Shown here: positions 1 to 7,619 of the stretch, in pieces
Layout: each line of letters opens with the position of its first letter
Position numbering within the stretch: position 1 is the first letter of the stretch
Assembly (NCBI GenBank): GCA_017652765.1
Contig: JAGCAJ010000004.1
Coordinates: forward strand, 1 to 34,136
Direction of reading: 5' to 3'
Source of the DNA: Candidatus Saccharimonadota bacterium
Lineage (GTDB): Bacteria; Patescibacteriota; Saccharimonadia; Saccharimonadales; Saccharimonadaceae
Length of the DNA: 34,136 bases
Notes under the pieces: model-generated
Told to the model about the DNA's origin: nothing
Database searches by the model: none
Seen by the model: the letters and a program-made list of their open reading frames with translations, nothing else
Position numbers and translations under genes: made by a program

Positions 1-69
1 CAAAAATGAGGGTGTAAAATACTAACATAAACAAGGAAAACAAAGATGAGCTATGTGACTGATGGGACA
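1..69. repeat. Terminal redundancy, left copy (circular closure)
   Basis: The first 69 bases match 34068-34136. Shared anchors are AGGGTGTAAAA, TAACATAA and TGACTGATGGG in the same order and spacing. The left copy reads cleanly and contains the ribosome site and start of the first gene. The right copy is degraded. This shows that the contig closes into a circle or is circularly permuted. Confidence 0.9.
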
Positions 70-342
70 TTTTGGTTTACCATAATATTCGTCCTCGTTA
101 TTATTGGAACGCTCTGGTATACAGTAGAAAAGAAAATTAACAAACATACTGAAGCTTTAAACGAAAGCCTAAAAATAAGAGAAGATATGTTATCAGATGT
201 CCTCTATTTGATAGGGACATCCTACGAAATAATGGGTATTATAGAGAAACACTTAGGCAAAAAAGGCGAAACAGAAATAGAAGAGTTCTTCTCAAAAAAA
301 GAGGAGAAATTTAACGATATTATTAAAAAATACAAACTGTAA
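46..342 (+). CDS. Small membrane protein with coiled tail (moron-like)
   Basis: A 98-residue protein. Residues 8-26 form one strongly hydrophobic membrane helix after a short N-terminus, followed by a highly charged Lys/Glu-rich, probably helical cytoplasmic part to the C-terminus. The ribosome site AAGGAAAA precedes the ATG. It is AT-rich compared with the tail genes on the same strand and is bounded by a hairpin terminator at 346-368. A single foreign-looking gene between the tail operon and a convergent structural operon is the usual position of a moron. Superinfection exclusion or a spanin/holin accessory role are possible guesses. No family was recognised. Confidence 0.75.
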   Translation: MSYVTDGTFWFTIIFVLVIIGTLWYTVEKKINKHTEALNESLKIREDMLSDVLYLIGTSYEIMGIIEKHLGKKGETEIEEFFSKKEEKFNDIIKKYKL

Positions 343-371
343 AAAGCGCGCCCTTTCAACAGGCGCGCCTT
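341..371 (-). terminator. Intrinsic terminator between convergent genes
   Basis: The stem GCGCGCC (346-352) pairs with GGCGCGC (362-368) around a 9-nt loop, 7 GC pairs. On the minus strand the stem is followed by TTTTT, ending the 376-3741 operon. On the plus strand the U tract is weak, so action there is less sure. Confidence 0.8.
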
Positions 372-375
372 AAGC

Positions 376-3300
376 TTATTCAGAGTAAGTCCTCTGATAC
401 TCCGAGATAATCCCACGAATCTTGTTTAGCTTCTGTTGCCTAATTGTCTCGTTGTCCCTTGGTAATGGCACATAAGCTTTGCCGATATTCTCCGCCTCGT
501 CTTTGGTTACATTAGCGCCAGAGAGCATATAACCTACTTGCTGCGCTAGGCTCTTAGCGGCAGTTTCGTAGCTATTCCCGCCTAGTGTGGCAATGCCACC
601 AATCACTGGTATATCTGATAAGTTGTAGGCGGTATCAGGCGTCAGTTGTTCTAGCTCATCTAATGCTAGTGCCGCTGCATTAGCTTGGCGTTGTTTATCG
701 GTCAGTTTTGCCTGTTCGGTACTTGTGTTAGATTGCTTAGCTGCCGCCTCTTGATACATTTGTAGAAGCGCTGCATAGGCAGCTGCATTGTTATCATCAA
801 GCGCCATTTGCATAGCCCTACCAAGCAAATCGGTATAGTAATCGCCAGAAGTCATTGTGGTTTGCCCAGTCGAAGTGCTCGCCGGCGAAGATGTAGTTGT
901 ACCATTAAGCGCATCGTAAACCGCAGTAGAGGATGTGCCTTGTGTGTTGTTGTCTATAGCAACAGGCTCGGCATTATTCGCTGCTTCGGTAAGGTAATTA
1001 GCTGCGGCTTGTTCACCTTGTATCTCACCCTCAGTCCGCCCGATAGCGTTATAGATTTGCGTTGCTGGATTGTAGGCAGTATCGCTTACAGAAGGCGTAG
1101 CTGCTGTTGATGGAGGTGTATTGCCTCCAACCTTTGCGGCTAAATTGCCCGCACCTTCTACAACCTTACCGGCCGCATTGGTGAGTCCACCAGCTATTGG
1201 CGCCACGGTGTTCTTCAGTAATGTGTTGACCGGCTGGTCTAGTCCTGTAGCGTTCCACACTCTTGTAAATGGGTTTGTCGGCGCTTTTGATGCCGATCTG
1301 GTGTACTTTTCGGCTTCGATTTGCGTACCCATATCGCGAGCCTGTTCAAAGAGAGACGAACGCCGAATATAATCAGTAATGCTCGGCGCTTTGCCATCGA
1401 CAGCCTCTGTGTAGTAATCTTGAATAGCCTCATTGGCGCCCATCTTGGCTAAGCCCTTAGCGATATTGTCGTTAGTTAGGTCGCCAGTCAGCTCTGAGTT
1501 TTCTAGAGCACTAGCCGCCAAATCTCGCAAAGTGTATTTAGCGTCTGTCAAGGCAGTTCTTAGCGTGTTCACATCGTCGGTATTGCCTCGTAGGTTTGCA
1601 GCCTTGTTGCCAAGTTCTCTCGATTTTTGGAGCAAATAGCCTGCGGAATATTCATCTGGGTTAGAACCATCTGGAATAATTTGCTTGATATAACTATTGT
1701 ACTTTTTGGCAGCCGGTTCAGACATAATTACATCTACATTGTCTAGTGATAGTCTATCCACAAGATCGGGTACATTAACCTTGACATTACTCTGCTCTGC
1801 TAAATCTGAGACTACTTTGTTCACATAGTCAGATGTTTTAGCAGCCTCTAGGTAATTTTCTGGGCGCGCACCGAGTTTTGTCAGTGTTTCAGGAGCACCG
1901 GTCTTTACTGCTCTTGCTGCAGTTTTGGCATCCAATGAGTCATACAGAGCACCATATTTTTGTGTTTTTGCCGCTGTTTGAAGTTGCTGGCCTACAGACT
2001 GTAGTTTGTTGCGATTCTGAATAGTCTTATTAGCGTCTGGCTCAAACACCGATGTCAAATCATTGACATTTTGCTCATTCTGTGGTATACTAGAATCAAT
2101 CGGCATATCGTTTTGGGCATTGCCGGGAATAGACTCAGTGCCGGAGACTTTGGTATACCTGGAGTCTCCCGATATGGGAGTATCCGCATCAAACGCAGTG
2201 ATAACCCACTGTTTTTTGTTGCCATTATAATCTAGCTCGATTACTCCATCACCATTTTTGCTAGACATAAATAGTCTTTTGCTGCCGGCTTTCGTGTACA
2301 CATCTCCATCCTTCAAAATATCTGGAATTTTGTAAAGTGCATCTGTGCCGTGTTTTTCTGCTATATGGGCAAGCCCATAACCATTTTTCCCACCTCTTCC
2401 ATAAACCAAATCTATATCACCATTTCCAGTAACGTTTGCAATTGTTGAGCTCTTTACTGCTCCCTCTACCTCTCCGCCGCCTCTTTTCATAAGATAATCA
2501 ATAGATTTTATCGGGTCATTTGCAAACTGATTATATCTTAGCCCAATATCTTCATAGTTCGCTGGCTCCGCTCTAAAATCATTTATCTTATTGCCAATCC
2601 AACTATCGCCAGAGTCGCGCGTATTAGCCCAGCGTTCTTTGAAATTGTCGCCGCTGCTCTGCCAGTCTTGGTTAGCTTGGTTGACCTTCTGCATAAACGG
2701 AGTCTTATTTATCGCCATATTAGCACCAGCCATAGCAGTGCCAGCCAATGCGCCTTGTCCGGCACCCTGAGCTGCGCCCTGGAATGTGTTGGCAATACCT
2801 TGCCCAAGTTCTACGCCATTAAGCGCGGACTGCAAACCGGCGCCAGTGGCACCACCCACAGCACCCGAAATCGCACCACGCCCTGCGCCAGTAGCGAGGG
2901 TAGATATCCCACGCCCAACAGCCGTCTTGGAGCCAAGATTATTAAGCCCTTGCGTAAGCTTATTCCCACCACTAAATAGGTTTCCGCCCTTCTTTGCTAA
3001 GCTGTTGCTAATACCCTTGTTAACTAGCCCCGCAACAGCCCCGGTAGCAGCTCCAGTTAGCGCATTTTGTGCAGCTCGGCCAGCATCAAAGTTGTCCCAG
3101 TTCTTGGCAGACCAATCACCACCAAAAAGAGGGGTGTCTATCGTGCCACCGTTTTGCTCAAGTTCATCTGCAAAGCCTTCGATTGCTCCTTGTACAGCAT
3201 TCAGGCCTGGTGTAGCCGTAATCCCAGTTAGGTCGGCTGCGGTAGATAGGGTGTTAATTGCCGAGCCTAAGAATTTGGTGTTGTCTTGATTGACCTTCTG

Positions 3301-3741
3301 CCCCACATAACTGTTCTCGCGATAATTTTGCCAATTCTTTGCAGCCTGGTTAGCGTTATCTGCATTAGCTTTTGCCTGCGCTTGCAGTTCTGGTGTAATA
3401 ATATTGTCTATTCTGTCAAGTGTAGCATTATCCCCAGACGCCTCCGCCGCATCTCTGGCGTCCCACACATCATTGTATGTGTTATAGCCATATTTTTTTG
3501 CAATGTTATTCATGCTAGTTTTGTAGTCTTGGAGTCGCTGTTCTATTGCCCTATCCTCATTAGCAGTGTCAATAGCGCTAACTATTGCCGCGCCGGTGGT
3601 ACCTAGTGCGTTTTCGACAGACTTAGCCCGTTTCGTAAAGAAATTGTCGTTAGCGCCAGCATTGCCGCTCAGAGCGTTATACATATCCATTGAACCGTTA
3701 TTATTTAGTACAAATTTGTTACCTGATAATTGATATCCCAT
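376..3741 (-). CDS. Large virion protein with BECR-type nuclease-like domain
   Basis: An 1121-residue protein. The start was chosen at the ATG preceded by AAGGAGG rather than the upstream in-frame ATG at 3786. Residues about 30-430 are Ala/Gly-rich with long amphipathic and glycine-rich segments typical of internal (ejection) proteins of short-tailed phages. Residues about 440-530 form a distinct unit with the motif HIAEKHG near residue 460, then IPDILKDG and a beta-rich tail. This resembles the phage Barnase-EndoU-ColicinE5/D-RelE-like nucleases found in MuF-type and other virion polyproteins. The rest is helical and Ala/Gln-rich. It is encoded directly after a coiled-coil virion protein (overlapping none, 8 bases apart). 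Role as ejected internal protein or cargo nuclease is inferred. Confidence 0.7.
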   Translation of the reverse strand: MGYQLSGNKFVLNNNGSMDMYNALSGNAGANDNFFTKRAKSVENALGTTGAAIVSAIDTANEDRAIEQRLQDYKTSMNNIAKKYGYNTYNDVWDARDAAEASGDNATLDRIDNIITPELQAQAKANADNANQAAKNWQNYRENSYVGQKVNQDNTKFLGSAINTLSTAADLTGITATPGLNAVQGAIEGFADELEQNGGTIDTPLFGGDWSAKNWDNFDAGRAAQNALTGAATGAVAGLVNKGISNSLAKKGGNLFSGGNKLTQGLNNLGSKTAVGRGISTLATGAGRGAISGAVGGATGAGLQSALNGVELGQGIANTFQGAAQGAGQGALAGTAMAGANMAINKTPFMQKVNQANQDWQSSGDNFKERWANTRDSGDSWIGNKINDFRAEPANYEDIGLRYNQFANDPIKSIDYLMKRGGGEVEGAVKSSTIANVTGNGDIDLVYGRGGKNGYGLAHIAEKHGTDALYKIPDILKDGDVYTKAGSKRLFMSSKNGDGVIELDYNGNKKQWVITAFDADTPISGDSRYTKVSGTESIPGNAQNDMPIDSSIPQNEQNVNDLTSVFEPDANKTIQNRNKLQSVGQQLQTAAKTQKYGALYDSLDAKTAARAVKTGAPETLTKLGARPENYLEAAKTSDYVNKVVSDLAEQSNVKVNVPDLVDRLSLDNVDVIMSEPAAKKYNSYIKQIIPDGSNPDEYSAGYLLQKSRELGNKAANLRGNTDDVNTLRTALTDAKYTLRDLAASALENSELTGDLTNDNIAKGLAKMGANEAIQDYYTEAVDGKAPSITDYIRRSSLFEQARDMGTQIEAEKYTRSASKAPTNPFTRVWNATGLDQPVNTLLKNTVAPIAGGLTNAAGKVVEGAGNLAAKVGGNTPPSTAATPSVSDTAYNPATQIYNAIGRTEGEIQGEQAAANYLTEAANNAEPVAIDNNTQGTSSTAVYDALNGTTTSSPASTSTGQTTMTSGDYYTDLLGRAMQMALDDNNAAAYAALLQMYQEAAAKQSNTSTEQAKLTDKQRQANAAALALDELEQLTPDTAYNLSDIPVIGGIATLGGNSYETAAKSLAQQVGYMLSGANVTKDEAENIGKAYVPLPRDNETIRQQKLNKIRGIISEYQRTYSE

Positions 3742-3749
3742 GTGCCTCC

Positions 3750-4571
3750 TTATCTTGCAATTGGTATAATGCCGAGCGTATCCCACATACTATTGCCCGT
3801 TTGAATATTTCTTACATTCGGCTCGAATCTAAGGCCGTCTGACATCAAGTTATAGACAACGGCAGAGTAATAATCTCCATCACCGTTTTGTGCTGCTTGG
3901 CGCAGTCTATTATATAGAGCATTATTAAAGTCACCACCATCTGCTTGCGCTACCGCCGAGATTTTAACTGCATTCCCATCTGGATCGTACCAGTTGTAGC
4001 CACCATACATATTTTTGTTCGAGTCAAGCGAGTAGCTTCTTTGGTTGTTCTTTGCTGCTTCCATCAGGTACTGGTAATACGCATTTTGTGCGGCTTGAGC
4101 TTCTCTCTGAGCTTGCAGCTGAGCTTGGCGGTTTCGTTCTGCTTCTTGGTCGGAATAATACTGCGCCAAGGCTTGCTGATTTGCCTGCGCCTGTGTATTC
4201 GCTAATTGTGAGTTCAGGCTATTTCTTAAGTCGTCGTTTGCCTGTCTTGCTGAGGCTAAGTCGTTAGCCTGGTTGGTCTTCATTTGCGTTACAGCCGGCA
4301 CAAAAGTCTTGTCATAATATCTCCTATTCGCTAGATTTGCCGAGCCACCAAAAGAGCCGCCGGAACCCGCCGCCTGCATAGACGCTGATTCGGCTGCCAT
4401 ATTCCGTTGTCGGTTAAGGTCAGCCTGTTGCTGTACATAATTCCTGTTTATCTGTTCGTTTGTATTTGCCAACTTCCCCTCAAGCGAGTCAAGCTGGGAT
4501 TGTAAAGCATTAGTCGCCGGCTGATAGGCTTGTGTAGCCTTGGCAACATACTCTTCTAGTGACGCTGTCAT
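3750..4571 (-). CDS. Coiled-coil virion (internal/ejection) protein
   Basis: A 273-residue protein. Residues 1-175 are almost continuous Gln/Ala/Asn-rich helix with repeated LxxQLxxxxxQ patterns, broken by a GSGGSFGGS linker near residue 70. The C-terminal 90 residues are globular with NMYGGYNWYDPDG. Composition and its place just before the 1121-residue protein suggest an internal head or ejection protein of a short-tailed phage. The ATG lies 22 nt after the leader ATG of the MAVR box, with no good Shine-Dalgarno of its own. The exact family is not recognised. Confidence 0.6.
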   Translation of the reverse strand: MTASLEEYVAKATQAYQPATNALQSQLDSLEGKLANTNEQINRNYVQQQADLNRQRNMAAESASMQAAGSGGSFGGSANLANRRYYDKTFVPAVTQMKTNQANDLASARQANDDLRNSLNSQLANTQAQANQQALAQYYSDQEAERNRQAQLQAQREAQAAQNAYYQYLMEAAKNNQRSYSLDSNKNMYGGYNWYDPDGNAVKISAVAQADGGDFNNALYNRLRQAAQNGDGDYYSAVVYNLMSDGLRFEPNVRNIQTGNSMWDTLGIIPIAR

Positions 4572-4574
4572 TTA

Positions 4575-4609
4575 GATTCCAACGCACCGCCATTACCTTG
4601 ATTATATCA
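4575..4609 (-). promoter_or_regulatory. Structural promoter with MAVR start box (copy 1)
   Basis: Minus strand: extended -10 TGATATAAT, 7 nt, then ATGGCGGTGCGTTGGAATC beginning at 4593, where transcription is predicted to start. No -35 hexamer is visible at 16-18 nt. The leader ATG opens a 27-codon frame (MAVRWNLND...), which runs in another frame into the 3750-4571 gene. The same arrangement occurs at 10561, 12397, 17666 and 29237. Confidence 0.75.
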
Positions 4610-4628
4610 TATATCTACTGAAATGAAG

Positions 4629-4651
4629 AAAAAGCCCTCATCAAGAGGGCT
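4629..4651 (-). terminator. Intrinsic terminator overlapping a stop codon
   Basis: On the minus strand AGCCCTC and GAGGGCT pair around a 5-nt loop and are followed by TTTTT. The TGA of the upstream gene (4641-4643) lies at the loop and the rising stem codes for its last residues. Confidence 0.85.
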
Positions 4652-5054
4652 CGTGATAGAACTTGCGTACAATGGCTAACTGTTTTTTAAGGGCATCCGC
4701 CGTAGGCTGCTCAACACAGTCGAAGAGCGCGATGAACACTTCGAGCCTACGCTGAATCGTGTCATTCTCGCCGATTACGCCATAGAACTCTAGTGAACGG
4801 AGTTGGTCTAAAGCGCTCTGTGCATTGATATGACTCGGCGCCGGGACATCTCCCACGAACTCGTGAATCATCCGGTGCAAAGTGTTCCTTGGTATCATTA
4901 CGACGGCGTATGGATGATGCCTTAGCACCGTCAGCGCACCGTTTTTGTAGTGTCTGCCTTGGTAAAATACATGGTGACGGTCTTTTGCTTGGTCGATTAC
5001 TGCTCTTGGCGTGGGCCTTACTCTACGGTAATATCTCCGCCTCTTCTTAGACAC
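4641..5054 (-). CDS. Basic unknown protein
   Basis: A 137-residue protein. The first 20 residues are very rich in Arg and Lys (KKRRRYYRR). Then comes a His-rich block, residues about 28-65, with RHHVFYQGRHY, LRHHPYAVVMIP and TLHRMIHEF, followed by a helical Leu-rich C-terminus. The GTG start follows GGAGGT by 7 nt; an upstream ATG at 5069 lacks a ribosome site. The His spacing recalls small HNH/His-Me nucleases, but no full motif can be assigned, so function is left open. It has its own promoter and a long structured leader. Confidence 0.6.
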   Translation of the reverse strand: MSKKRRRYYRRVRPTPRAVIDQAKDRHHVFYQGRHYKNGALTVLRHHPYAVVMIPRNTLHRMIHEFVGDVPAPSHINAQSALDQLRSLEFYGVIGENDTIQRRLEVFIALFDCVEQPTADALKKQLAIVRKFYHEPS

Positions 5055-5081
5055 AATTCTCACCTCCATTCGTGCCTAGTT

Positions 5082-5125
5082 ATCACGTTTTTCCACCGAA
5101 AAATGTGTAAAAAATCACGTTTTCC
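5082..5125 (-). repeat. Direct repeat pair, possible operator
   Basis: ATCACGTTTTTCC at 5082-5094 and ATCACGTTTTCC at 5114-5125 on the plus strand are spaced 32 bp, about three helical turns. They sit just upstream of the GTG of the 4641-5054 gene in an AT-rich leader. A protein or RNA binding pair is possible; no such regulator is known here. Confidence 0.4.
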
Positions 5126-5169
5126 GAAGGATTTTAATGCGATTCAACACAATTTAACGCAAGTTTTTA

Positions 5170-5290
5170 ATGTACTCTCGCGGCTCTAAGACCGCAGATT
5201 CTAGGCTGGAGGAGTTACGCCCAGCCCAGAACCCACTGCCCTAGAAGCCCCTCTCTTGCTCTTTCCTTCGAGAAGGGCAGGTCATACATG
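5170..5290 (-). ncRNA. Structured leader RNA or small RNA
   Basis: Three hairpins on the minus-strand transcript: CTGCCCT with AGGGCAG (5236-5280), a 13-bp stem pairing 5221-5233 with 5197-5209, and GCGG with CCGC (5180-5195). Two pairs of the 13-bp stem are G-U only when read as minus-strand RNA and would be A-C on the other strand, which fixes the transcribed strand. No U tract follows, so it may be the 5' leader of the 4641-5054 gene. No known RNA family was recognised. Confidence 0.55.
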
Positions 5291-5333
5291 AAGATTTTTG
5301 TTTTGGAAATACGAAAACTTAATTAGAAAGTTA

Positions 5334-5362
5334 TTATTAGTGTGCAGTTTCTTAAGGTGCAA
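5334..5362 (-). promoter_or_regulatory. Promoter of the structured leader
   Basis: Minus strand TTGCAC, a 17-nt spacer, then TAATAA(T). It lies upstream of the three-hairpin RNA, with predicted start near 5327. Confidence 0.5.
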
Positions 5363-5377
5363 TAAGAGCTAATTAAA

Positions 5378-5392
5378 TGGTGAAGCCCACCT
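5378..5392 (-). terminator. Weak terminator after the holin gene
   Basis: On the minus strand GGTG and CACC pair around GGCTT and are followed by ATTTAATT, just after the holin stop. The stem is short and the U tract interrupted. Confidence 0.35.
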
Positions 5393-5399
5393 TGCGGCA

Positions 5400-5618
5400 T
5401 TATTCAGTATCTTTGTTGTCATTAGAATATTTAGCAATCCCTAACACTACCCCGATGAATGTCTCTACGGCCGCAAAGGTTGACAGAATTGCATCAATAG
5501 GCAAGTCCCAGCTCCAAGCCGCATTTAAGGCGGCGATTAGCGTAGCTGTAGCAGGCAAGACAATCCAGGTGAACCACCGTAGGATTTCATAGCATACAGG
5601 ATTAAGAGTGAATTTCAT
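5400..5618 (-). CDS. Holin, r1t/Dp-1-like
   Basis: A 72-residue protein with two hydrophobic segments, residues about 15-35 and 43-63, separated by WSWDLP, with a charged C-terminus (SNDNKDTE). The pattern NPVCYEILRW...VLPATATLIAAL...ETFIGVVLGI matches the small holins of Gram-positive phages of the r1t type as I know them. It follows the endolysin in the same operon, completing a lysis cassette. The holin would permeabilise the membrane to release the amidase. The ribosome site AGGAG lies before the ATG. Confidence 0.82.
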   Translation of the reverse strand: MKFTLNPVCYEILRWFTWIVLPATATLIAALNAAWSWDLPIDAILSTFAAVETFIGVVLGIAKYSNDNKDTE

Positions 5619-5642
5619 AATTCTCCTTTCTGAAGTCTCATG

Positions 5643-7505
5643 CTAAACCCTCCTCAGATTGTAGGTATTAACTGCGGCATAAACCACACCATCCATATCG
5701 TCGGCTCGCAGTACTGCCCGGTTTCCATTAATCTCGCTGACATAGTAGAAATCGCGAGTCTGCTTTAGCGGAGTGCCATTGTAGTCTACCCATTTGATTG
5801 GGAGAACCTTATCGCCAACCTTGATCTCGCCAGATGGTTCTGGTGCTGGCGCTGGCGCATCGCCACCGACTTTTTCCAAGTTGTTTACATTGGCGGCGCA
5901 GTATACTGTCCCGTCCATAGAGTCAGCTCTCAACACTGCTCTATCTCCGTTGATTTCGCTTACAAAGTAGAAGTCTCTGGTCTGTCTAAGTGGAGTGCCG
6001 TTATAGTCAACCCATGTCTTTAAGACTACTTTGTCACCAACCTGAATCCCAGGTGTTGGTGTTGGCGGAGTCGGTGGGGTTGGCCCTTCGTTGATTTTGT
6101 TGGCTTCATCGGCGATATATTGCATCCTATCACGTAAATAATCGCCTGGACAAGTCGTCGCCGCAAACATTGAATGCCAAGTAAGGTTCTGGCCTGGCAC
6201 GAGATGGCCTAGACCATTACGCTTAGCAATATCTGCTACTAGTTTGATGCATGAATTGAGTGTTGCATCAGAAACAGGCCAATCCCCACCAGTTTCACAG
6301 TTCGAGTTCTCAATCGTCACCGAACACTGGTTGGAAGGCCAATTAGAATTAGTCCACGCCACGCAGTCCTCGTCTACATACCACGCTATCTCGCCGTCTA
6401 CGCCGATACCATAATGCGACGAGCCATTACGCCCAGGGCGCTGAAAAATAGCACCACACTGCGCTGCCGATAGAACACCAGCACAATTGCCAACTATAGA
6501 TGTGTAGCCGTTTTGTCTGATAAGAATATACCCACTAGGCACTTCCACACAAGAAACCAGCGCTTCCCGCTCTACAAAATTTGACCGCCCAGAGATAGTG
6601 CGATCTATACGCTCCTTATATGTTAAAAGGTGTTTGCCAGACTGGATAGTGCCAAAGCCATTTATTGCAAGAACTGCAGCCACAACATCTTTGTTTTGCT
6701 GGATAATGCTGGTATACCTTCTTTCAATAGTTGAGTCATGCTCAATACGGCATCCATCCCAACGAGTTAACGCATCAGCAAAATAGTCGGCTTGTTCTTT
6801 GGACATATCAAGCAAGTGCCAGCTAAACACCTTCTCGCCATATTCACCAATAAGCCAGTCGGATATGAGTTTTTTTGCCAATTTGTCATTCACTCTAAAA
6901 GAAACACCCCCATCAGGATGATATTTATCAGAAATATTTTTTTCGATATAACTGTAAGAAAGCGAATTCAGTAAACTACGGCACAGCTCAATTTTCCGCT
7001 TCTTATAAAATCTTAATACAGGCGTATTATAATCCATATAAGCATCTGCTTGAACCATAGCAAGAAATTCAATTTCAAATTGGTCTAGCGGCACGCCTTC
7101 AAAATTGGCAAACCCAGCATTTGGAATATAGTCAGAACACTTTGTAGAAAGAATCTCGCCAAGTGTTTTTGTTGAATACCCATCTGAGTTTTGAGTTCGA
7201 GCGAGCATCCGATGCTCCTTTGTTGCGATAATACCGCGGCCATCATACACAACATCTTTTCTAACGGGGACAACAGCTAGAACTGAGTCAAATTTTAAGT
7301 TCAGATGTTCGTCAGATGTCATAACAGTATCGCCAACTTCTATAGCCGACAGGGACTTCCACCCATCAGGAGTCAATAGCTCCGTTTCATCAATTGGCAA
7401 ACAGTGATGGATGGTGATCGCGGTGATATTGGTGCGATACGCTGGGTCGCTATAATTACTCGGGTCTGCCGGATAGGCTTCTGTTGCTAAAGGTGATACT
7501 GCCAT
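5643..7505 (-). CDS. Endolysin: N-acetylmuramoyl-L-alanine amidase with intein
   Basis: A 620-residue precursor. Residues 1-34 plus 341-475 form an Amidase_2 (T7 lysozyme/PGRP type) domain with zinc ligands expected at His34, His444 and Cys452 and the conserved Tyr365. An intein occupies residues 35-340, inserted straight after the first zinc-ligand His. After a TPPTPPTPTP linker come two near-identical 50-residue modules with VGDKV, WVDYNGTPL, TRDFY, SEING and RAVLRAD, which probably bind the cell wall. Splicing would give a 314-residue enzyme that cuts the amide between MurNAc and L-Ala. It overlaps a 23-codon ORF upstream by one base (TAATG) and is followed by the holin. Confidence 0.92.
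   Translation of the reverse strand: MAVSPLATEAYPADPSNYSDPAYRTNITAITIHHCLPIDETELLTPDGWKSLSAIEVGDTVMTSDEHLNLKFDSVLAVVPVRKDVVYDGRGIIATKEHRMLARTQNSDGYSTKTLGEILSTKCSDYIPNAGFANFEGVPLDQFEIEFLAMVQADAYMDYNTPVLRFYKKRKIELCRSLLNSLSYSYIEKNISDKYHPDGGVSFRVNDKLAKKLISDWLIGEYGEKVFSWHLLDMSKEQADYFADALTRWDGCRIEHDSTIERRYTSIIQQNKDVVAAVLAINGFGTIQSGKHLLTYKERIDRTISGRSNFVEREALVSCVEVPSGYILIRQNGYTSIVGNCAGVLSAAQCGAIFQRPGRNGSSHYGIGVDGEIAWYVDEDCVAWTNSNWPSNQCSVTIENSNCETGGDWPVSDATLNSCIKLVADIAKRNGLGHLVPGQNLTWHSMFAATTCPGDYLRDRMQYIADEANKINEGPTPPTPPTPTPGIQVGDKVVLKTWVDYNGTPLRQTRDFYFVSEINGDRAVLRADSMDGTVYCAANVNNLEKVGGDAPAPAPEPSGEIKVGDKVLPIKWVDYNGTPLKQTRDFYYVSEINGNRAVLRADDMDGVVYAAVNTYNLRRV
6486..7403 (-). mobile_element. Intein with LAGLIDADG-like endonuclease region
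   Basis: 306 residues, from Cys35 to Asn340 of the precursor, followed by Cys341 as the +1 nucleophile. Block A is CLPIDETELLTPDG, block B is IIATKEHRMLAR with the splicing His, and block F ends GYTSIVGN. The residue before the terminal Asn is Gly, where most inteins have His. The middle holds two weak dodecapeptides, FLAMVQADAYMD and FADALTRWDGCR, typical of a LAGLIDADG homing nuclease, somewhat degenerate. Removal restores the amidase motif HHCAG. Confidence 0.92.
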
Positions 7506-7576
7506 TACTCCTCCTCTCCCATATCAGTTGGTATTTCCCCTGGACCAATTGGGTCATTAAAGTTCTCTTCTTGCAT
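7505..7576 (-). CDS. Acidic 23-residue peptide upstream of endolysin
   Basis: A 23-codon frame with strong ribosome site AAAGGAG, start ATG at 7576. It is rich in Glu and Pro (ends DMGEEE). Its GAGGAGGAG end supplies the ribosome site for the endolysin, and its TAA overlaps the endolysin ATG by one base. It may be a true peptide or mainly a translational coupling device. Confidence 0.55.
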   Translation of the reverse strand: MQEENFNDPIGPGEIPTDMGEEE

Positions 7577-7619
7577 ATTCTTCACTCCTTTCTTTTATTA
7601 ATTAAATATGCGCTCACGA

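Noticed and set aside
2786-3289. Long plus-strand frame antisense to the large virion gene
   Set aside because: Pro/Ala-rich shadow of the Gly/Ala-rich minus-strand gene, without ribosome site.
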